A DNA stretch of 64,000 nt, from positions 109,501 to 173,500 of the forward strand of contig JAPMOS010000035.1 of the NCBI GenBank assembly GCA_027972325.1, written 5' to 3'. The first letter of the stretch is position 1; every line of letters starts with the position of its first letter. The translations under genes and the position numbers were made by a program. This DNA comes from Paratrimastix pyriformis. Its lineage: Eukaryota > Preaxostyla > Paratrimastigidae. The notes under the pieces were generated by a model. That model made no database searches, was not told where the DNA came from, and saw only the letters and a program-made list of their open reading frames with translations. Shown here piece by piece: positions 1 through 19,236 of the stretch.

Positions 1-386
1 TGATGCTGATGCTGATGCTGATGATTGGATGATGATTGAACGATGCTGATGATTGAACGATGCTGATGATTGAACGATGCTGATGGTTGAACGATGCTGA
101 TGATTGAACGATGCTGATGCTGATGCTGATGATGACGACGACGACGATGATGATGACGATGATTGAATGCTGACCGAATGAATGATGCTGCTGCTGATGC
201 TGATGCTGACTGCATGACGATGATTGGATGACGATGATTGGAATGATGATGATTGTATGATTGTATGATGATTGGATGGTGATTGGATGATTGGATGATG
301 GTGATTGGATGGTGATTGGATGGTGATTGGATGGTGATTGGATGGTGATTGGATGGTGATTGGATGGTGATTGGATGGTGATTGGA
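1..386. repeat. GAT-rich simple and minisatellite repeats
   Basis: Imperfect units built from TGATGCTGATGATTGAACGA, then an 11-base unit TGGATGGTGAT repeated from about 286 to 386. They lie just past the stop of the minus-strand gene that ends at 389. No gene is seen in this stretch. Confidence 0.9.
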
Positions 387-388
387 TG

Positions 389-1970
389 CTACGGGTTGGC
401 CAGTCCGGGGCCCGAGGGCCGCCCGGGCAGCATGCTGGGCGAGGTGCCCCGGTGCATGGTCTGTCTCTCTCTGTGTGTCTCTCTCATGTGTGTGGAGTAA
501 AGAGGGAAAGAAGTCACGGGAAAACAAAATCTCTCATGTGTGTGTCTGTGTCTGTCTTCCTGTGCCGCATTCCCCCACGATGAATAAATGATGTTGTCTA
601 ACTACTGCTGCTGCCGACGACGACGACGACGACGCTGATGGTGGTGGTGATGCTGATGATGGTGGTGATGCTGATGATGGCGATGATGGCGATGATGCCG
701 ATGGGACCGCCGACCGGACCTGGGCATGAAACAGGTTGCGCAGCGACTGCTGCTGGTGATTCAGGAAGTCATACACCTGGGTTTGGCACTGCTCACGGTA
801 GATCCTGACATCAGACAGCATCGAGCTGATTGCGGCGGCTATCTCCGGGGGGGGAGCGGCCGCTGCGGGCCGGTGACGACAGGGTTGGGGAGACTGTCCC
901 GAGCGGGGTGAAGCAAGCCAGGAGGGCGTGTCGGGGGGCGGCAGGCATGGGGGAAGGTCCTCCTCGGGCTTGGGGTTTTTGAATCGGATTCCCATGGCCG
1001 AGTTGGGTCGACCCGGGGTTGAGGTGACTGTGTCCGGACTGGGGGCTAGGGATGGGGCCGACACCCGACCCACGCAGCTGGGTTCGCAGGCCCCGACGGA
1101 GGTCGGCTCCTCAGGCAGCTCGTGCAGGTCCGTCTCGTCGTTGTCCGCGGTCAGGGGCGGGGGGAAGAATGCGGCCGGGGCGGTGTCGACAACCTCGGGT
1201 GGGGGTGGGGGAATCACCTCATCCACTGCCGGGGTTGAGCCGACCTGACTGACCGGAGTGGTGCTGGTGGCCGCGTTGGTGGTGGTAACCTCCTCGGGAA
1301 GGGTCGGAGAGACCGTCAGGGAGGGTTTGGTCGGCAGGGGTCGGAGCGGCATGGCGGGATATGAGCTGTGGCACCGCCGGGGAGGAGATGACGAATGGGT
1401 TGGAGAAGGAGTGCGAGGGGTCCTCAACGAGATGTAGGGGCCACGGGGGGTTTCCGTAATCACAAAACGGTGCGACCGGTCTTGGAAGAACGCCTGAATG
1501 CATCGATCCAAGGCGGCATGACATGTTGAGAAAAAATAGCAAGATGGCAGTGCCGCAAAGTAGAAATCGCCCGAAAGCCATCAAACGAAGGCAGAAAACG
1601 ACAGGCAACAGAAACTCGGGGGTCAACAAACGAGAGATGGGAGAAGGTCAGACTTTCATTTTACCCTTCGAAAACGGAAAGGGAATGATATTGGCCAAAA
1701 TAGAAATTGGAATCGGAGTCTGGCCGATCAGATTGAGGAGGCGATAGCATTGCAGCTCATATTCTTTCTCCTGTTTGACGAACAAAGGTAAGAACAAGGT
1801 GAAATTCGCCTCCGACTGCCGTCTTGAATGAGGTAACGACCTGCGGGTTCCAATCGGCCAACAGCTTGGTGCTCGTGGTCGGAGATGAAGATGGCGGCTG
1901 CCGAGGGTCTTCCTTTCCGCTGTCAGATTCCCCACCCCCCCAAAAGAAGTCAGCAACCACAAATGACCCA
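389..1970 (-). CDS. Unrecognised proline/serine-rich protein, multi-exon
   Basis: Exons inferred in transcript order: about 1970-1796, 1770-1654, about 1504-720, and 460-389 ending in TAG. The joins keep one open frame: donor GTCTGA after 1654, donor GTCCGG at 719, acceptor CAG at 463-461. A 25-base intron (1795-1771, GTTCTT to CAG) is needed to keep the frame open between the first two exons. The middle part is Pro/Thr/Ser-rich. Just before the last exon is a helical, Gln-rich stretch (VYDFLNHQQQSLRNLFHAQ) that may be a short coiled coil. The 5' end is unresolved because no in-frame ATG was found, so the start is approximate. I do not recognise the family. It could be the downstream part of a longer gene. 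The next gene (2383-9529) is on the same strand. Confidence 0.45.
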
Positions 1971-2382
1971 TGAATTGGTACCGACCTCAGTTTGCTGTGA
2001 ACCCGGAGCAAAGAAACAGCGCTCCCAACAGAGCGAGTGAAAGCCACCACGGTGCTTCAGCCTATTTGATCTGATCTGACAGCATCCAATCTCCGGAAAG
2101 ACGATCATTATATAAGGCAAACAGCCGATACGAGAGGGAGCTTCAAGCCAATGGAGACGCGAATCGGAGGGCGAACAATCGCAAAGAACCAGATTGGGGG
2201 AAACACTCAAGCGTGGTGGGAATGGTCGCAAGAAGGACGGCAACAGAGGCACAACGACACAAGAACACAATACACACAAGAACCGCCAACAAAAAGAGGA
2301 TGTACCAACAAAAAAAAAAAAAGAGGAGGAGTGGACCGTGGGGACACAGACACTACACCAACAACACCCCCCGATCGAAAAA

Positions 2383-4746
2383 CTATTCTGGTCTTTGCGC
2401 GCCCTGTGGGAGGACGGCGAAAGAAGAGGAGGGGGAAGAGGAAGAAGAGGGAGAGCCCACAGGCGGGGTGGTAGCCTGCATCCCCCCGGAGGTGGAGACC
2501 GCCGCCGCCGCCGGCGCGGGGTGGGTGGCGGCAGGCAGCATTGCGGGTGGGATGGGGGAGGAGTCAGGGGTGCGTGCGGTCGAGACGCGCCACATGGCGG
2601 CCCGGATCGCGTCGATGAGTACGGCATGGTGGGTGGTGAACGGATGCATGCCCGCCAGCTGGGCCAGCGGATTCTCCCCCACCCGGGCGGCTCCGCCGAG
2701 CGACCAGCCTGCGGTCTGGTAGGCGTCCCACGAGGACTGCAGCATGCTGAATGCATCCATGTCTGCGTGTGGGGGGGGATGGGCAGGGCAGGGTGGGAAC
2801 GGAGGGGGGGCGAAATGAGGACCATCCGTATGCATCCCCCGCCGGGGAGCGGGAGGTCATCACCCACGCGTCCGACGACCAAGCCAGCCACCCTCCACAC
2901 ATCACTCACACCCGACACCACCAACATCCCCCCTGACATATCCCCTGGGGGGGTATACCGACCGTCGCGAGCTTGATGAACTGACCCCATCCACACATCC
3001 ATCACCCACACCCGACACCAACATCCCCCCCCCCAGATCCACCCACATCACACGCACCCCCAGATCCACCCGACACCAACATGCCAACATGCCCCCGGGG
3101 GGATATATACCGACCGTCGATCGATGCCCCATCCGCACATCCATCACCCACACCCGACACCCGACACCAACATGCCAACATGCCCTCGGGGGGATATATA
3201 CCGACCGTCGATCGCGAGCTTGATGAACTGTCCCATGTCGCTCTGGCACTTGTGGGCCAGCACGCTGGCGGCCTCCTGGACGAGGGCCGGCCCGGTCTGG
3301 GGCAGCTGGCGCAGGTGGGGCACCAGGGCGCGCCGCTGGGCCGTGTTGCAGCGGAGGCGGTACATGCTGAGGATGGCCACGCAGAGGTGGCTGGCGGGGG
3401 AAGAGGAGAGAGGGGTGAGGAGCCGGTACTGCGCGATTCGTCGTCGTCATCGTCATCATCATCATTCATCATTCGATCATCATCACCATCATCCGATCAT
3501 CATCCGATCATCATCACCCAAATCATCAATCATCACCATCATCATCCAAGCATCCAAGCATCCAATCATTCGATCATCATCACCGCGCCCAATGCCGATC
3601 ATCATCATCGCGCGGCCCGCAGACCAGATGGCGGTGCGCATCCGGTCGTGGGGAGCGATGGTCCCCTGGGCGTACGGGAACCAGGCCGCCACCCCGGGCA
3701 GCGTCCCGTGCTGCAGGAACGGCGGCACACAGAGCGCAGGAGGAGAGACACACGGACGATGATGATTGGATGATTGGATGATGACGATGATGATTGGATG
3801 ATTGGATGATGATGACGATGGCGATGGTGGTGATGATGACCATGGTGATGATTGGGTGATGATGATGATGACGGTGGTGATGATGATGACGGTGATGATG
3901 ACGGTGATGGTGATGATGACGGTGATGGTGATGATGACGGTGATGGCGATGATGACGACGGTGAATGAGTGATGATGAATGGGTGAATGAGTGGTGATGA
4001 TGAATGGATGGTGATGAATGGATCCTGGCGGATCAGGGTGTACGGTGGGGATGGGGGGTGGGAGCAGGCGGGGCGTGGTACGGACATGGCCAAAGGTCCC
4101 CTCGAGGAAGCTGATCCCGGCAAAGAGCAGCAGGTGTGAAGTCAGCTGGGTTCACCACCCCAGGACAACAAGACCAGAGCCGAACAGAGACGAAGGTGAG
4201 CGCGGGCGGGGGGAGGGGGGATGATGATTGGATGATGATGATGATGATGACTGGATGGTGATGATGACTGGATGATGATGATGACTGGATGATGATGATG
4301 CCTGGATGATGATGATGCCTGGATGATGATGATGCCTGGATGATGATGATGCCTGGATGATGATGATGCCTGGATGATGATGACTGGATGATGATGACTG
4401 GAAGATGATGACTGGAAGATGATGATGATGACAAGCGAGTTAGCAGCTGCCCGCGGCTCCTGGAATCGCAAAAAACGTGTGCAGGGGTGGGTGGGTGGGA
4501 ATGGGGGCGGGTTGGAGCAGCATGGGGTGGGCGGACCTCGGTTGTCTGTGGGGGCGTGAGGGTCGGCCGCTGTGTTGGTTGGGCGCAGGGGGGCGCGGGC
4601 GAGGGGGCAGGCAAAGGAGGCGGTCGATCGGACCCAGTAGAACGCACGGGGGTGGGGGGGGTGGGGGGTGCGAGGAGGAGGGACAGAAAGCAAAGAAGAT
4701 CCCATGAAGAACCGGTTTGGAAGAGCAAGATCGGACGGGGGCGTGT

Positions 4747-4777
<31 letters not shown>

Positions 4778-7700
4778 GGGGTCTTGCCAGTGTCGAGGTG
4801 GAGAGAGGGGAGGAAAGGCATGAGGGACGGACGAGGCCAAGGGACAGCACGGCAGGGTGTGTGTGTGCGCGTGTGAGTGTGAGTGTGTGTGTGCGTGTGC
4901 GTGTGAGTGTGCGTGTGAGTGTGCGTGTGTCAGTGTCAGTGTCAGTGTCGACGTGGAGAGAGGGGAAAGGGGAGAGGCGTGAGGGACGGACGAGGCCAAG
5001 GGACAGCACGGGGTCAGAGGCGATCTGGCCCGGGGTACAGTGCAGTGCCCGGGCAATCGCCTCCAGATCCTCGGGGGACCACTGCAGCTGCACCTTGCGC
5101 TCGGCAATGTGCTTAATGATCCGACCGTCCTCCATGCTCCCGCTGCTGCTGCCGCTGCCGCCGCCGCTATTTGGCGGACGCGATGGCGGGGCAGTGGTGG
5201 TGGCCACGGCGCTGCTGCTGGTGGTGGTGTTGCTGTTGCTGTTGGGCGGGGGCGTGGTGGGCCGGTAGCGGCTGATGGACCAGTGGGTATCGGAGTACTC
5301 ACTGACGGGGCCTGCGGGTGGTGGCGGAGGCGGCGCCGGGGCAGCGGGGGCTGGGGAATGCTGGGAGCCGGTGGTGGCGGGCCGCGGGTCGTGGCGGCTG
5401 GTCGGTGGGGAGCCGGCGGTGGTGGTGGCGTGGCGGCTGGCGGACGTAAGGGATGAGGAGGAGGAGGAGGATGGGGCCGGGGGTGGCGGTGGCGCGACGG
5501 GAGATTCGCTTCGCCTGCGGTGCGGAGAGTGTGAGTGACGAGGCCGGGGGGAGCGGGTGGTCGCAGGGGGTGCGCCGCGGTTGGTGTGGTGTGGGGGCGG
5601 CGGGGGTGGTGGCGGCAGCTGCGGTGAGCGATTCCGGGCGCTGCCGCCCGTGTTCGAGTGGCGGGGGGGGGGGGGGGGGGAGGCAGGTCGCCGGTTGGTG
5701 GGGGGATAGCCACCGCCGTGGCGCGGGGGGGATCGGGACCGCGAGCGGGAACGGGAGCGGGAACGGGGACGAGAGCGGGAGTGGGGTGAGCGGGAACGGG
5801 AACGGGAACGGGAACGAGAGGGCGGCGGGTGGGCGGGAGAAGCGACGCGAGGAGGCGGAGGCGGGGGTGAGCGGCGGCCGCGGGAGCGGGAGCGGGACCT
5901 GGGGGTGGGTGCGTGAGATGGAACAGCGGGGAGGGTGAGATGGTTGGTCGTGGTGTCCGAACCCGGGGTGAATTCCAGGAGCAGATTGGGGACCGAATGC
6001 CAAGGCCACTGCACCCCGCGGGACGACCATCCTCCAGTCATCATCATCCTCATCACCACCCAATCATCCATCCATCCATCCATCCATCCGTCATCCATTA
6101 TCACCCAATCATTCCCCTCACCACCACTCATCATCATCATCATGGGCGCGAGGTGGCAGTGTGTGTGTGTGTGTGTGTGGGGGGGCGGATGGGCGCACCT
6201 GGACCGGGACTCTTGCCGTACGCTCCTGTTGGCCCCGTCGGTGAGACACCGGCCCGGCGGGCAGGAGGTGGTGATGGCGGGAGGTGCGGCCGCTGGGCAG
6301 GGCGGGGCCCGGGCCAGGAGTGGGATGGCCGGGAGGCCGGTCTGGGGTGGCAGCGGTGCTGGTGGTGGTGGTGCTGGTGGTGGTGGTGGTGGTGGTGGTG
6401 GTGGTGGTGGTGGTGGCCGTCGGGGCGGGAGGATTGGGAATCTGGCCGGGGATAGCGGCGAGGAGCGTGCCTGCCCGCATTTGAGGCGGGGTGGCGGGGC
6501 GGGGCGGGGGCGGGCGGGGGCGGGGGCGGGGCGGGGCGGGGCAGGGTGGGCGGTGGTGGACGGTGCCGGGGTGGCGGCGGCGGTGGTGGATGATGCCGGG
6601 GTGGTGGAGACGCGACTGGGCGCTGCCGGTGGGCCGGAGGATGTGGTCGATGGTGGGCTCGCGGCCTCGTGGTGCTTGTGGTGGTGCTTGTGGTGTCGTA
6701 CAGCGGCCGGGAGGTGGAAGATTTGGTCAGGGCGGGCGGAGCGGCGGCGGTGGTGGCGGCGGCGGTGGTATGGGTTGGGGCAGCCGGGGCCGGGGCGAGG
6801 AGGAGGCGGCGGGATGGGAGGAGGAGGCGGCGGCCGGGGCGGGGGCGGGAGTCGCAGTGGAATCGGTGGCCTGCAGGCGGATGGGGGCGCGGGTCGTGAC
6901 AAGGGGAGAGAGGAGAGTGAGGGATGCGTGGAGCGAAGGGACTGATCACTCGGACAGGAAGGGTCTCAAAATGGGCGGGTGAGTCGGGGGGGCGGGGGAA
7001 CGGCAGAATCCAGGCGGGGGCAGTTGTGGTGGAGTGGCGCGGGGCAGTTTTGTGGATTGGCGCGGGGCAGTTTTGCGGAGTGGGCGGGGCAGTTGTGGAG
7101 TGGTGGAGTGGCGCGGGGCAGTTTTGTGGAGTGGCGGTGGGTGCGCAAATCGGGGCGGGGCGGGTGAGCGGACCAGCAGCGAGGCCGCCGTTGGGACGAC
7201 AGGCGAGGCCTGCAGCTCGGGTCGGGACCGTTTGCGGTGTCTGTGGGACGACTTCTCCGTGGCCGCGGAGGCCGAGGCGGCGGCGATCAGGGGCGCGGGG
7301 CCGGCCAGGGCGCTGGAGGTGGCCGGGAGGGAATGCTGCTGGGGCAGCTTCAGCGTGATGCGCTGATGGGGGGGGGGGGGGCACGGCAAAGAGATAGGCG
7401 CAGTACACAGGCAGACACGGACAGATGGAGACGGAGAGAAAGACAGGCAGGGCAGGGCAGAGGCGCGGGGGAGAGAGCCATGAAAAAAATGCACCCCCCA
7501 AAAAAACGAGGCTGGGCGTGTGGGGACGATGCCACCCCTTCACAGCAGGCAGGGGCCATCATCATCCACTGCCACTGCCACTGCCACTGCCACCGCCACC
7601 GCCACCGCCACCGCCACCGCCACCGCCACCGCCACCGCCACCGCCACCGCCACCGCCACCGCCACCGCCATCATCATCCAATCATCATCATCGCCATCAT

Positions 7701-9529
7701 CATCGCCATCATCATCGCCATCGCCATCATCATCGCCATCGCCATCGCCATCGCCATCGCCATCGCCATCGCCATCATCATCAAGATCATCATCAAGATC
7801 ATCAGCATCATCATATCATTATTATCATCACCAACCCCGTCCTACGGACCCGGATCTTCTTCTGCTCGCTCTCGGTGCTGCTCTCGCTGCTGTCCGTTCG
7901 ACTGCGCCGCGGGGCCTTGGCGCCGCTCCCCCCCGGGGCCGCAGCCGCCTGGGGGTGCGCGCGGAGGGTCCCGACGGGCTCGTTCTCGCTGTCACTGGTC
8001 CACTCATCGACGGGCGAGCGGCGGGCAGGGGTCTTGGCGACCGTGGCCGCAGGGGCGGGAGCCGCCGGATTGGGGGCAGTTGGCGGAACCGGCAGTCGCA
8101 GGGCAGGCGGTGGGATGGCCGGGCTGTGGAGCGGCGGGGCGCTGGGGGCGCGGGGCGGCGGGGCGGCGGGGCCCGCGTCGGAGTCCTCCTCGTCACTTGC
8201 GGCGCGTCGGCGGGTACGTTTGCGGGGGGCCACAATGGGTGCCAGCGGGCTGCTCTCAGGGAGCTTCGAGGCGGCCGGGGCGGTGGCGGTGATGGCGGCG
8301 GGTCGGGGCGGGGACGGTGGGCTCGAGTCCTCATCGTCCATGTCGATGTCATCGCTCCGCAGCTTGGCGATCTCCGAGCGGACCCAGTCGACGGCCGATG
8401 AGATGCTGGGCGACTGGTACCCCTGGGTTCGCATGATCTTCAGGATGTTCTCCATCTTGAGCAGGGGCGCGGGCGGGGCCGACGGGGTCGACTGGCCTGG
8501 GGGTTGGGTTGGAGCGACGGGAGCAGCGGGTTTCTCAATGGTGGGCGGTGGTGGTGGTGGGACGGGGGGTGACACCTGGGTGGTCGTGGCAGGTGCCGAT
8601 GGCAGGCCGGAACTTGGGGCCGCCACCGTGACGGCGGTGGGGGTCTTCCGCGGGGGCGTCGGGGTGGTCGTGACACAGACAGGGGTGGGAGCCCCGAGAG
8701 GCGTGTGCTGTTGCGCCTGCAGCTGCTGTGGGGTGGTGGTGGTCAATGGGGTACCAGCGGCGCTGCCGGGAGTGGGTGGCAAGGGGGCCGGCATGTGCTG
8801 GGAGATGACGGGGGGCCGCGTGGAGGAGTGCGGCAGTCGGGCCCGCAGGGGGCCGGGCAGCGGGCGGCAGCGGGCGCAGGTGAAACGCGGGCGGATTCGG
8901 GCACAGTCGCCGAAGTCCTTCAGTTGAGAGGGCGATGACGGCTCCTCCTCCACCAGGGTGATGCCGGTCTTTCCGTCCAGAGGTGTAGTCGGCTGCTTGG
9001 GTGTTGCCGGGGTGGGTGGCTTTGACCCGGGGTGGAAGTGCGTGTGGGGGTCCGAGTGAGGCCGTTTCAGATCGGCAGGATAAGCGGGGGCGGCCGCGGT
9101 AGGTGTCGGGGTGGTGGTACGAAAGGGGGGTTGAACCATCGGAGGAGAAATCGGTTGGAAAGAGGACGGTGACGGTTGATGATAACGGAGGGGTGATAGA
9201 ATTTTCAAGGGTGATCGCCGCATGCTCTGAAGGGACGATGACGGATGAGGAAAAGAGCAAAAAGTTGAGCGAAGAGACATTAACAAGAGACAGGATTGGA
9301 TCACGGGCAGTTTCTGGAACAGGGGATGCACGAGAATTCTGGAAACGGGCCCGATGGGGAAAGAAATGAAGGAAAACTCCAAATTCGGAATCTCGCCAAC
9401 CTGAGTCCACTGGGGAATAGGCCCCGGGGCGCCTTGGGAGTCGAACCCCGAAGGGGGCAGGCGGGAGGCATCGGCAAACCCACCATATTGGGCAGCTGCG
9501 TCGGGCATCAAATCATCTTCATCGGTCAT
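2383..9529 (-). CDS. Large proline-rich protein with RS-like tract
   Basis: Starts at ATG 9529 (MTDEDDLMPDAAAQYGG). Supported exons in transcript order: 9529-9401; about 9200-7850; 7362-7174; a poorly resolved low-complexity stretch 6900-6200; about 5990-5010; 4145-4086; 3713-3625; 3390-3206; 2762-2383 (TAG). The N-terminal half is Pro/Thr/Ser-rich with acidic patches (DDIDMDDEDSS) and a basic patch (RKRTRRR). The centre holds a long alternating Arg-Ser tract as in splicing-related SR proteins. It is followed by an ordered segment (ERKVQLQWSPEDLEAIARAL) and hydrophobic, helical C-terminal exons (CVAILSMYRLRCNTAQRR, MLQSSWDAYQTAGWSL). The RS tract suggests a nuclear RNA-processing role (inference only); the folded parts match nothing I know. 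Several introns hold copies of their exon edges. It could be two genes, with a boundary somewhere in the low-complexity region near 6-7 kb. Confidence 0.5.
3440..4435. repeat. TCATCA / GATGATGACGG / GATGATGATGCCTG repeats in introns
   Basis: Runs of ATC/GAT-based units interrupted by the short exons 3713-3625 and 4145-4086 of the RS-like gene. From 4255 to 4380 a 15-base unit ending in GCCTG recurs several times. These fill most of the two introns. Confidence 0.85.
4740..4945. repeat. TG microsatellite and poly-G within an intron, with a copied exon edge
   Basis: (TG)n runs into about 20 G bases near 4762-4782, then a GTGTGAGTGTGCG-type tract follows. The stretch 4795-4855 resembles 4950-5010 (shared GACGGACGAGGCCAAGGGAC and flanks), so the donor side of the exon ending at 5010 appears to have been duplicated into the intron. 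Confidence 0.75.
7566..7840. repeat. CCACCG / CCATCG hexamer and TCATCA repeats
   Basis: More than 18 copies of a CCACCG hexamer change to CCATCG units and then TCATCA, inside an intron of the minus-strand RS-like gene. Every frame is open, but the encoded His/Pro repeats are not credible protein. Confidence 0.9.
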
Positions 9530-10382
9530 TGAAAGACTGAGAGAACAGCGAAAAGAGGCATAAATCGGTTTTAATCGGAGCCGCGGACCTGCAGAAGAAG
9601 AATGATTCAGCAGAGCATCGGGCTCCCAACCCCAGGGGATACAAATCCGATGCCGGAAATTGATCTAGGTCAGCGTTCAGAGGAATGGACCCGTTTTCGA
9701 GGTTCTTGCACGCATTGCTATGCCCAAAAATGATGGTGGATCGTTTATAAACCGAAATTTAGCGATAATGAATCCAGTTTAATTTATTTTTCCATGTCGA
9801 GTTGTTGTGCGTCACACGGCACATACGTCATATGAAAAAGGTCACCTCACCTAGGATACAATCGAATTTCAGCGCGGCCTTCGGATTTGGCCACTTATCA
9901 CCTGGATCGTGTGCCCGCTTCCACCGGGAGCGAAAGCTGCACCACTCAGTGTGCTCCTGCCAACTCCACAAATTTCTCGAAAACAGCATTTGGAGCCTTT
10001 GAACGGGTGCAGAGGGAGCGGTGAAGGGGAGCGTCGAATGTACCCCGACCTGATGCAGACAAGGCGTCCGGCCGAGAAAGCGATGATTCGGCCTGCCCCT
10101 ACGATATTTTTTTTTCAATACAAACTACATATTGCACGTTATCTGGAGGCAACAACCACGGCAGCCGAATGGCTTGACATTTCTTTTCGGGAATTGCGAC
10201 CGAGCCGCCATGTTTTTTCACCTCCTCCCCATCCACTTCCGCACATTTCCTTGCGGAATGCAAGATCGCCACCACAAGTCCAGTCGCTGTCAGGCTGTCC
10301 CCGGCAAATTCAATAACCACCGGGTTCCCGCTGCTGTCCTAGCCTGTTTGATTTTTGAGCAGTGCGTGGGTGCCCCGCGCAG
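9530..10382. promoter_or_regulatory. Divergent intergenic region between the RS-like gene and CDC45
   Basis: An AT-richer spacer between two head-to-head start codons (ATG 9529 minus, ATG 10383 plus), so it probably holds both promoters. It contains AATTTATTTTT near 9781 and a T9 run near 10108. I see no certain TATA box or initiator. A weak minus-strand open frame lies inside it (10099-10320). Confidence 0.5.
10099..10320 (-). CDS. Doubtful 73-residue open frame
   Basis: An ATG-to-TAG frame in the CDC45 upstream spacer. Codon use is less GC-biased than in neighbouring genes, no motif is recognised and no introns are suggested. It may be chance, since it overlaps the presumed CDC45 promoter. 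Confidence 0.15.
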   Translation of the reverse strand: MVIEFAGDSLTATGLVVAILHSARKCAEVDGEEVKKHGGSVAIPEKKCQAIRLPWLLPPDNVQYVVCIEKKIS

Positions 10383-17312
<6,930 letters not shown>

Positions 17313-17958
17313 GGGGACCCTCCATCCATCCGTACCACCTCTCCCTCCCTCCTTCCCACCCCCCTCTGCCTGCGATTTTTTTAAGTCGTTCGGCTTATCT
17401 CGGCTCTCTGTTGCCACATGGAACTTCCTTGTGTTGTGGGGGTTGGCCCATTCGAGGAAATGAGTGCCCACCTATCATTGTGAAACCTGCTCGTCTGCAG
17501 TGACCTCCAGCGTTGACCACGGAGCTTCAACCCAAGGGTGATACACTCCTCCATCAGGACAGAATGGCTCAACGCAAACAGGGAAAGGGGAAAGGTGGGG
17601 ACTTTCGCTCTTGTTCTTCTGAATTTTTTCCGTATTGCCACAGATTCTTTTTTTTTTTTTAATCAAACCCAACCCAGAAACCGAGATTACTGGGCAGGTG
17701 CAGGCTCCCATTGGCGGCCCAGGGCCTAGGCCCCTGACCACCCGACGCTGGCCCGCCCTTTGGCGGGTACAGCGCCCTCTCAGCCCACACCCTCCCTCCC
17801 CTTTTCGGGGAGGGTGGGCTCTGACCCCCCCTCAGGGGAGATCGGTCTCAGCTCACGCGCAATCCGGAAAGTTTCTCCCCACTTTTTCGTGCTTATTTTT
17901 GCCTTCTTCCATTCTCTCTCTGTCCAAACATCCAGAATTCCCATTTCCGCCGCCACAG

Positions 17959-19163
17959 ATTCTGCTCCACCCCAACCTGCAACAGCGATCTCTGTCGTCG
18001 CAGCGGAAACCCAGGCTCGGGATCCTTCCGGGGATTTTCTCGGAGTGCTCGAATCAATGCTGACTGCGATGAGTGGCAGCCAGGAACGACTTCTCTCGAA
18101 GAAGAAAGAAATCGATTTCTCCAGCATCGGGATGAGGCCTTCATGGCCAAGGCAGCTCGTTTTGAGGAAATCCAAAAAGAGCTCGAGCGTCGCTTCAGAA
18201 TTCCGGAGGATGTCATCACCATCAACGTGGGCGGTCGCGTGTTTACCACCCTCAAACAGACTCTTCTCACCCAAGAGGACAGTATGCTTGCGGCCATGTT
18301 TAGGTCTGACTCCTTCCACTCTTAATCTTCACTGTCTGTAGTGGGCGGCATCCAATCACCAAAAATGCCGAGGGGATGCCGTTTATCGACAGAAACCCGG
18401 ACATCTTCGAGAAAATGTCACTCCCATAAGCAAACTTCCACTCATCACTTCCCCTCCAGTTTGGATTATCTCCGGACGGGTCATCCTCCCCGGTGGTGGG
18501 CACACCCCGAGCAGCGCAACGACTTCCTTGAGGACTTGGCCTACTTTGGCATCTTACTGCGTCTGCTTTTCTCTCTTCGTCCCTGAACCTGAACTTGCGT
18601 GCTCTTCAGCCCATCCCATAGCAGGCACTGTGATTCTGACCCCGGACGAAGGCAGCAAATTGCTCGAGTTCACCGGGGCCAAGTCGCTCGCCCTGCTGTA
18701 CCGGGGCAGCCGGGACGGCTTCCAAGCGACCACCTTCCACAGGCTCTGCGACGGGCGTCCCCGCACGGTGACGGTCATTCGGACGACAACAGACCGCGTC
18801 TTCGGAGGTTACGCCGCCGCCACGTGGAACCAGGTCAGCAGCAACTACTACGACGACAGGCAGGCCTTCCTGTTCTCCCTCCGGGGAACCTCTCGGAGCC
18901 CCGTCAAGATCCCTTACATTCCCGACGAGCGCGACTACTATGGAACCTCATATAGATCAACCCCTCGAGGAATCTATTGCCACCCCGGCTCCGGGCCCGG
19001 ATGGGGCGATTTGCAGGTGTTGGATGTTTGCAACACGCGCGCAAACAACACGACCAACCTCGGGACCAATTTCACCTCGCCCGATGGGACGCCGTCCTTC
19101 CTGACGGGAGGCAATGGCACCTTCCAGGTGGCCGAACTGGAGGTGTTCGTCTTCGCCTCATGA
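17959..19163 (+). CDS. BTB(T1)-TLDc protein, copy 1, frame broken
   Basis: First of four tandem paralogues. Exons about 17959-18303, 18342-18416, 18460-18560 and 18622-19163 (TGA), with intron positions and phases shared with the other copies. A short coiled N-terminus leads to a tetramerisation-type BTB domain (INVGGRVFTTLKQTLLTQED, then IDRNPDIFEK, LDYLRTGHPPRWW) and a C-terminal TLDc domain (FTGAKSLALLYRGSRDGF, TTFHRLCDGRP, TFQVAELEVF). TLDc domains are linked to oxidative-stress protection and V-ATPase regulation; T1 BTB domains oligomerise and bind cullin-3 in KCTD proteins. One base appears missing near 18118: a C in GATTTCTCC compared with the paralogues. No in-frame ATG is found before Met at 18058, so an upstream exon ending in CCGCCACAG is likely. 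AATAAA lies at 19231. Confidence 0.8.
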
Positions 19164-19230
19164 CCACCTCTGCGAATATTTCGTTCATTCTCCCAGCCCT
19201 TCTATGTCGTCTGCGCTTCCCTCCCGACGA

Positions 19231-19236
19231 AATAAA
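19231..19236 (+). promoter_or_regulatory. Candidate polyadenylation signal AATAAA
   Basis: AATAAA lies 68 bases after the stop of BTB-TLDc copy 1. The position fits a canonical signal, but there is no transcript evidence. Confidence 0.4.

Noticed and set aside
4440-6902. 820-residue minus-strand frame as a single exon
   Set aside because: Only the stretch of about 5990-5010 has the RS-like and ordered composition. The rest is open because of GC-rich, stop-poor repeats and includes a clear intron after 5010.
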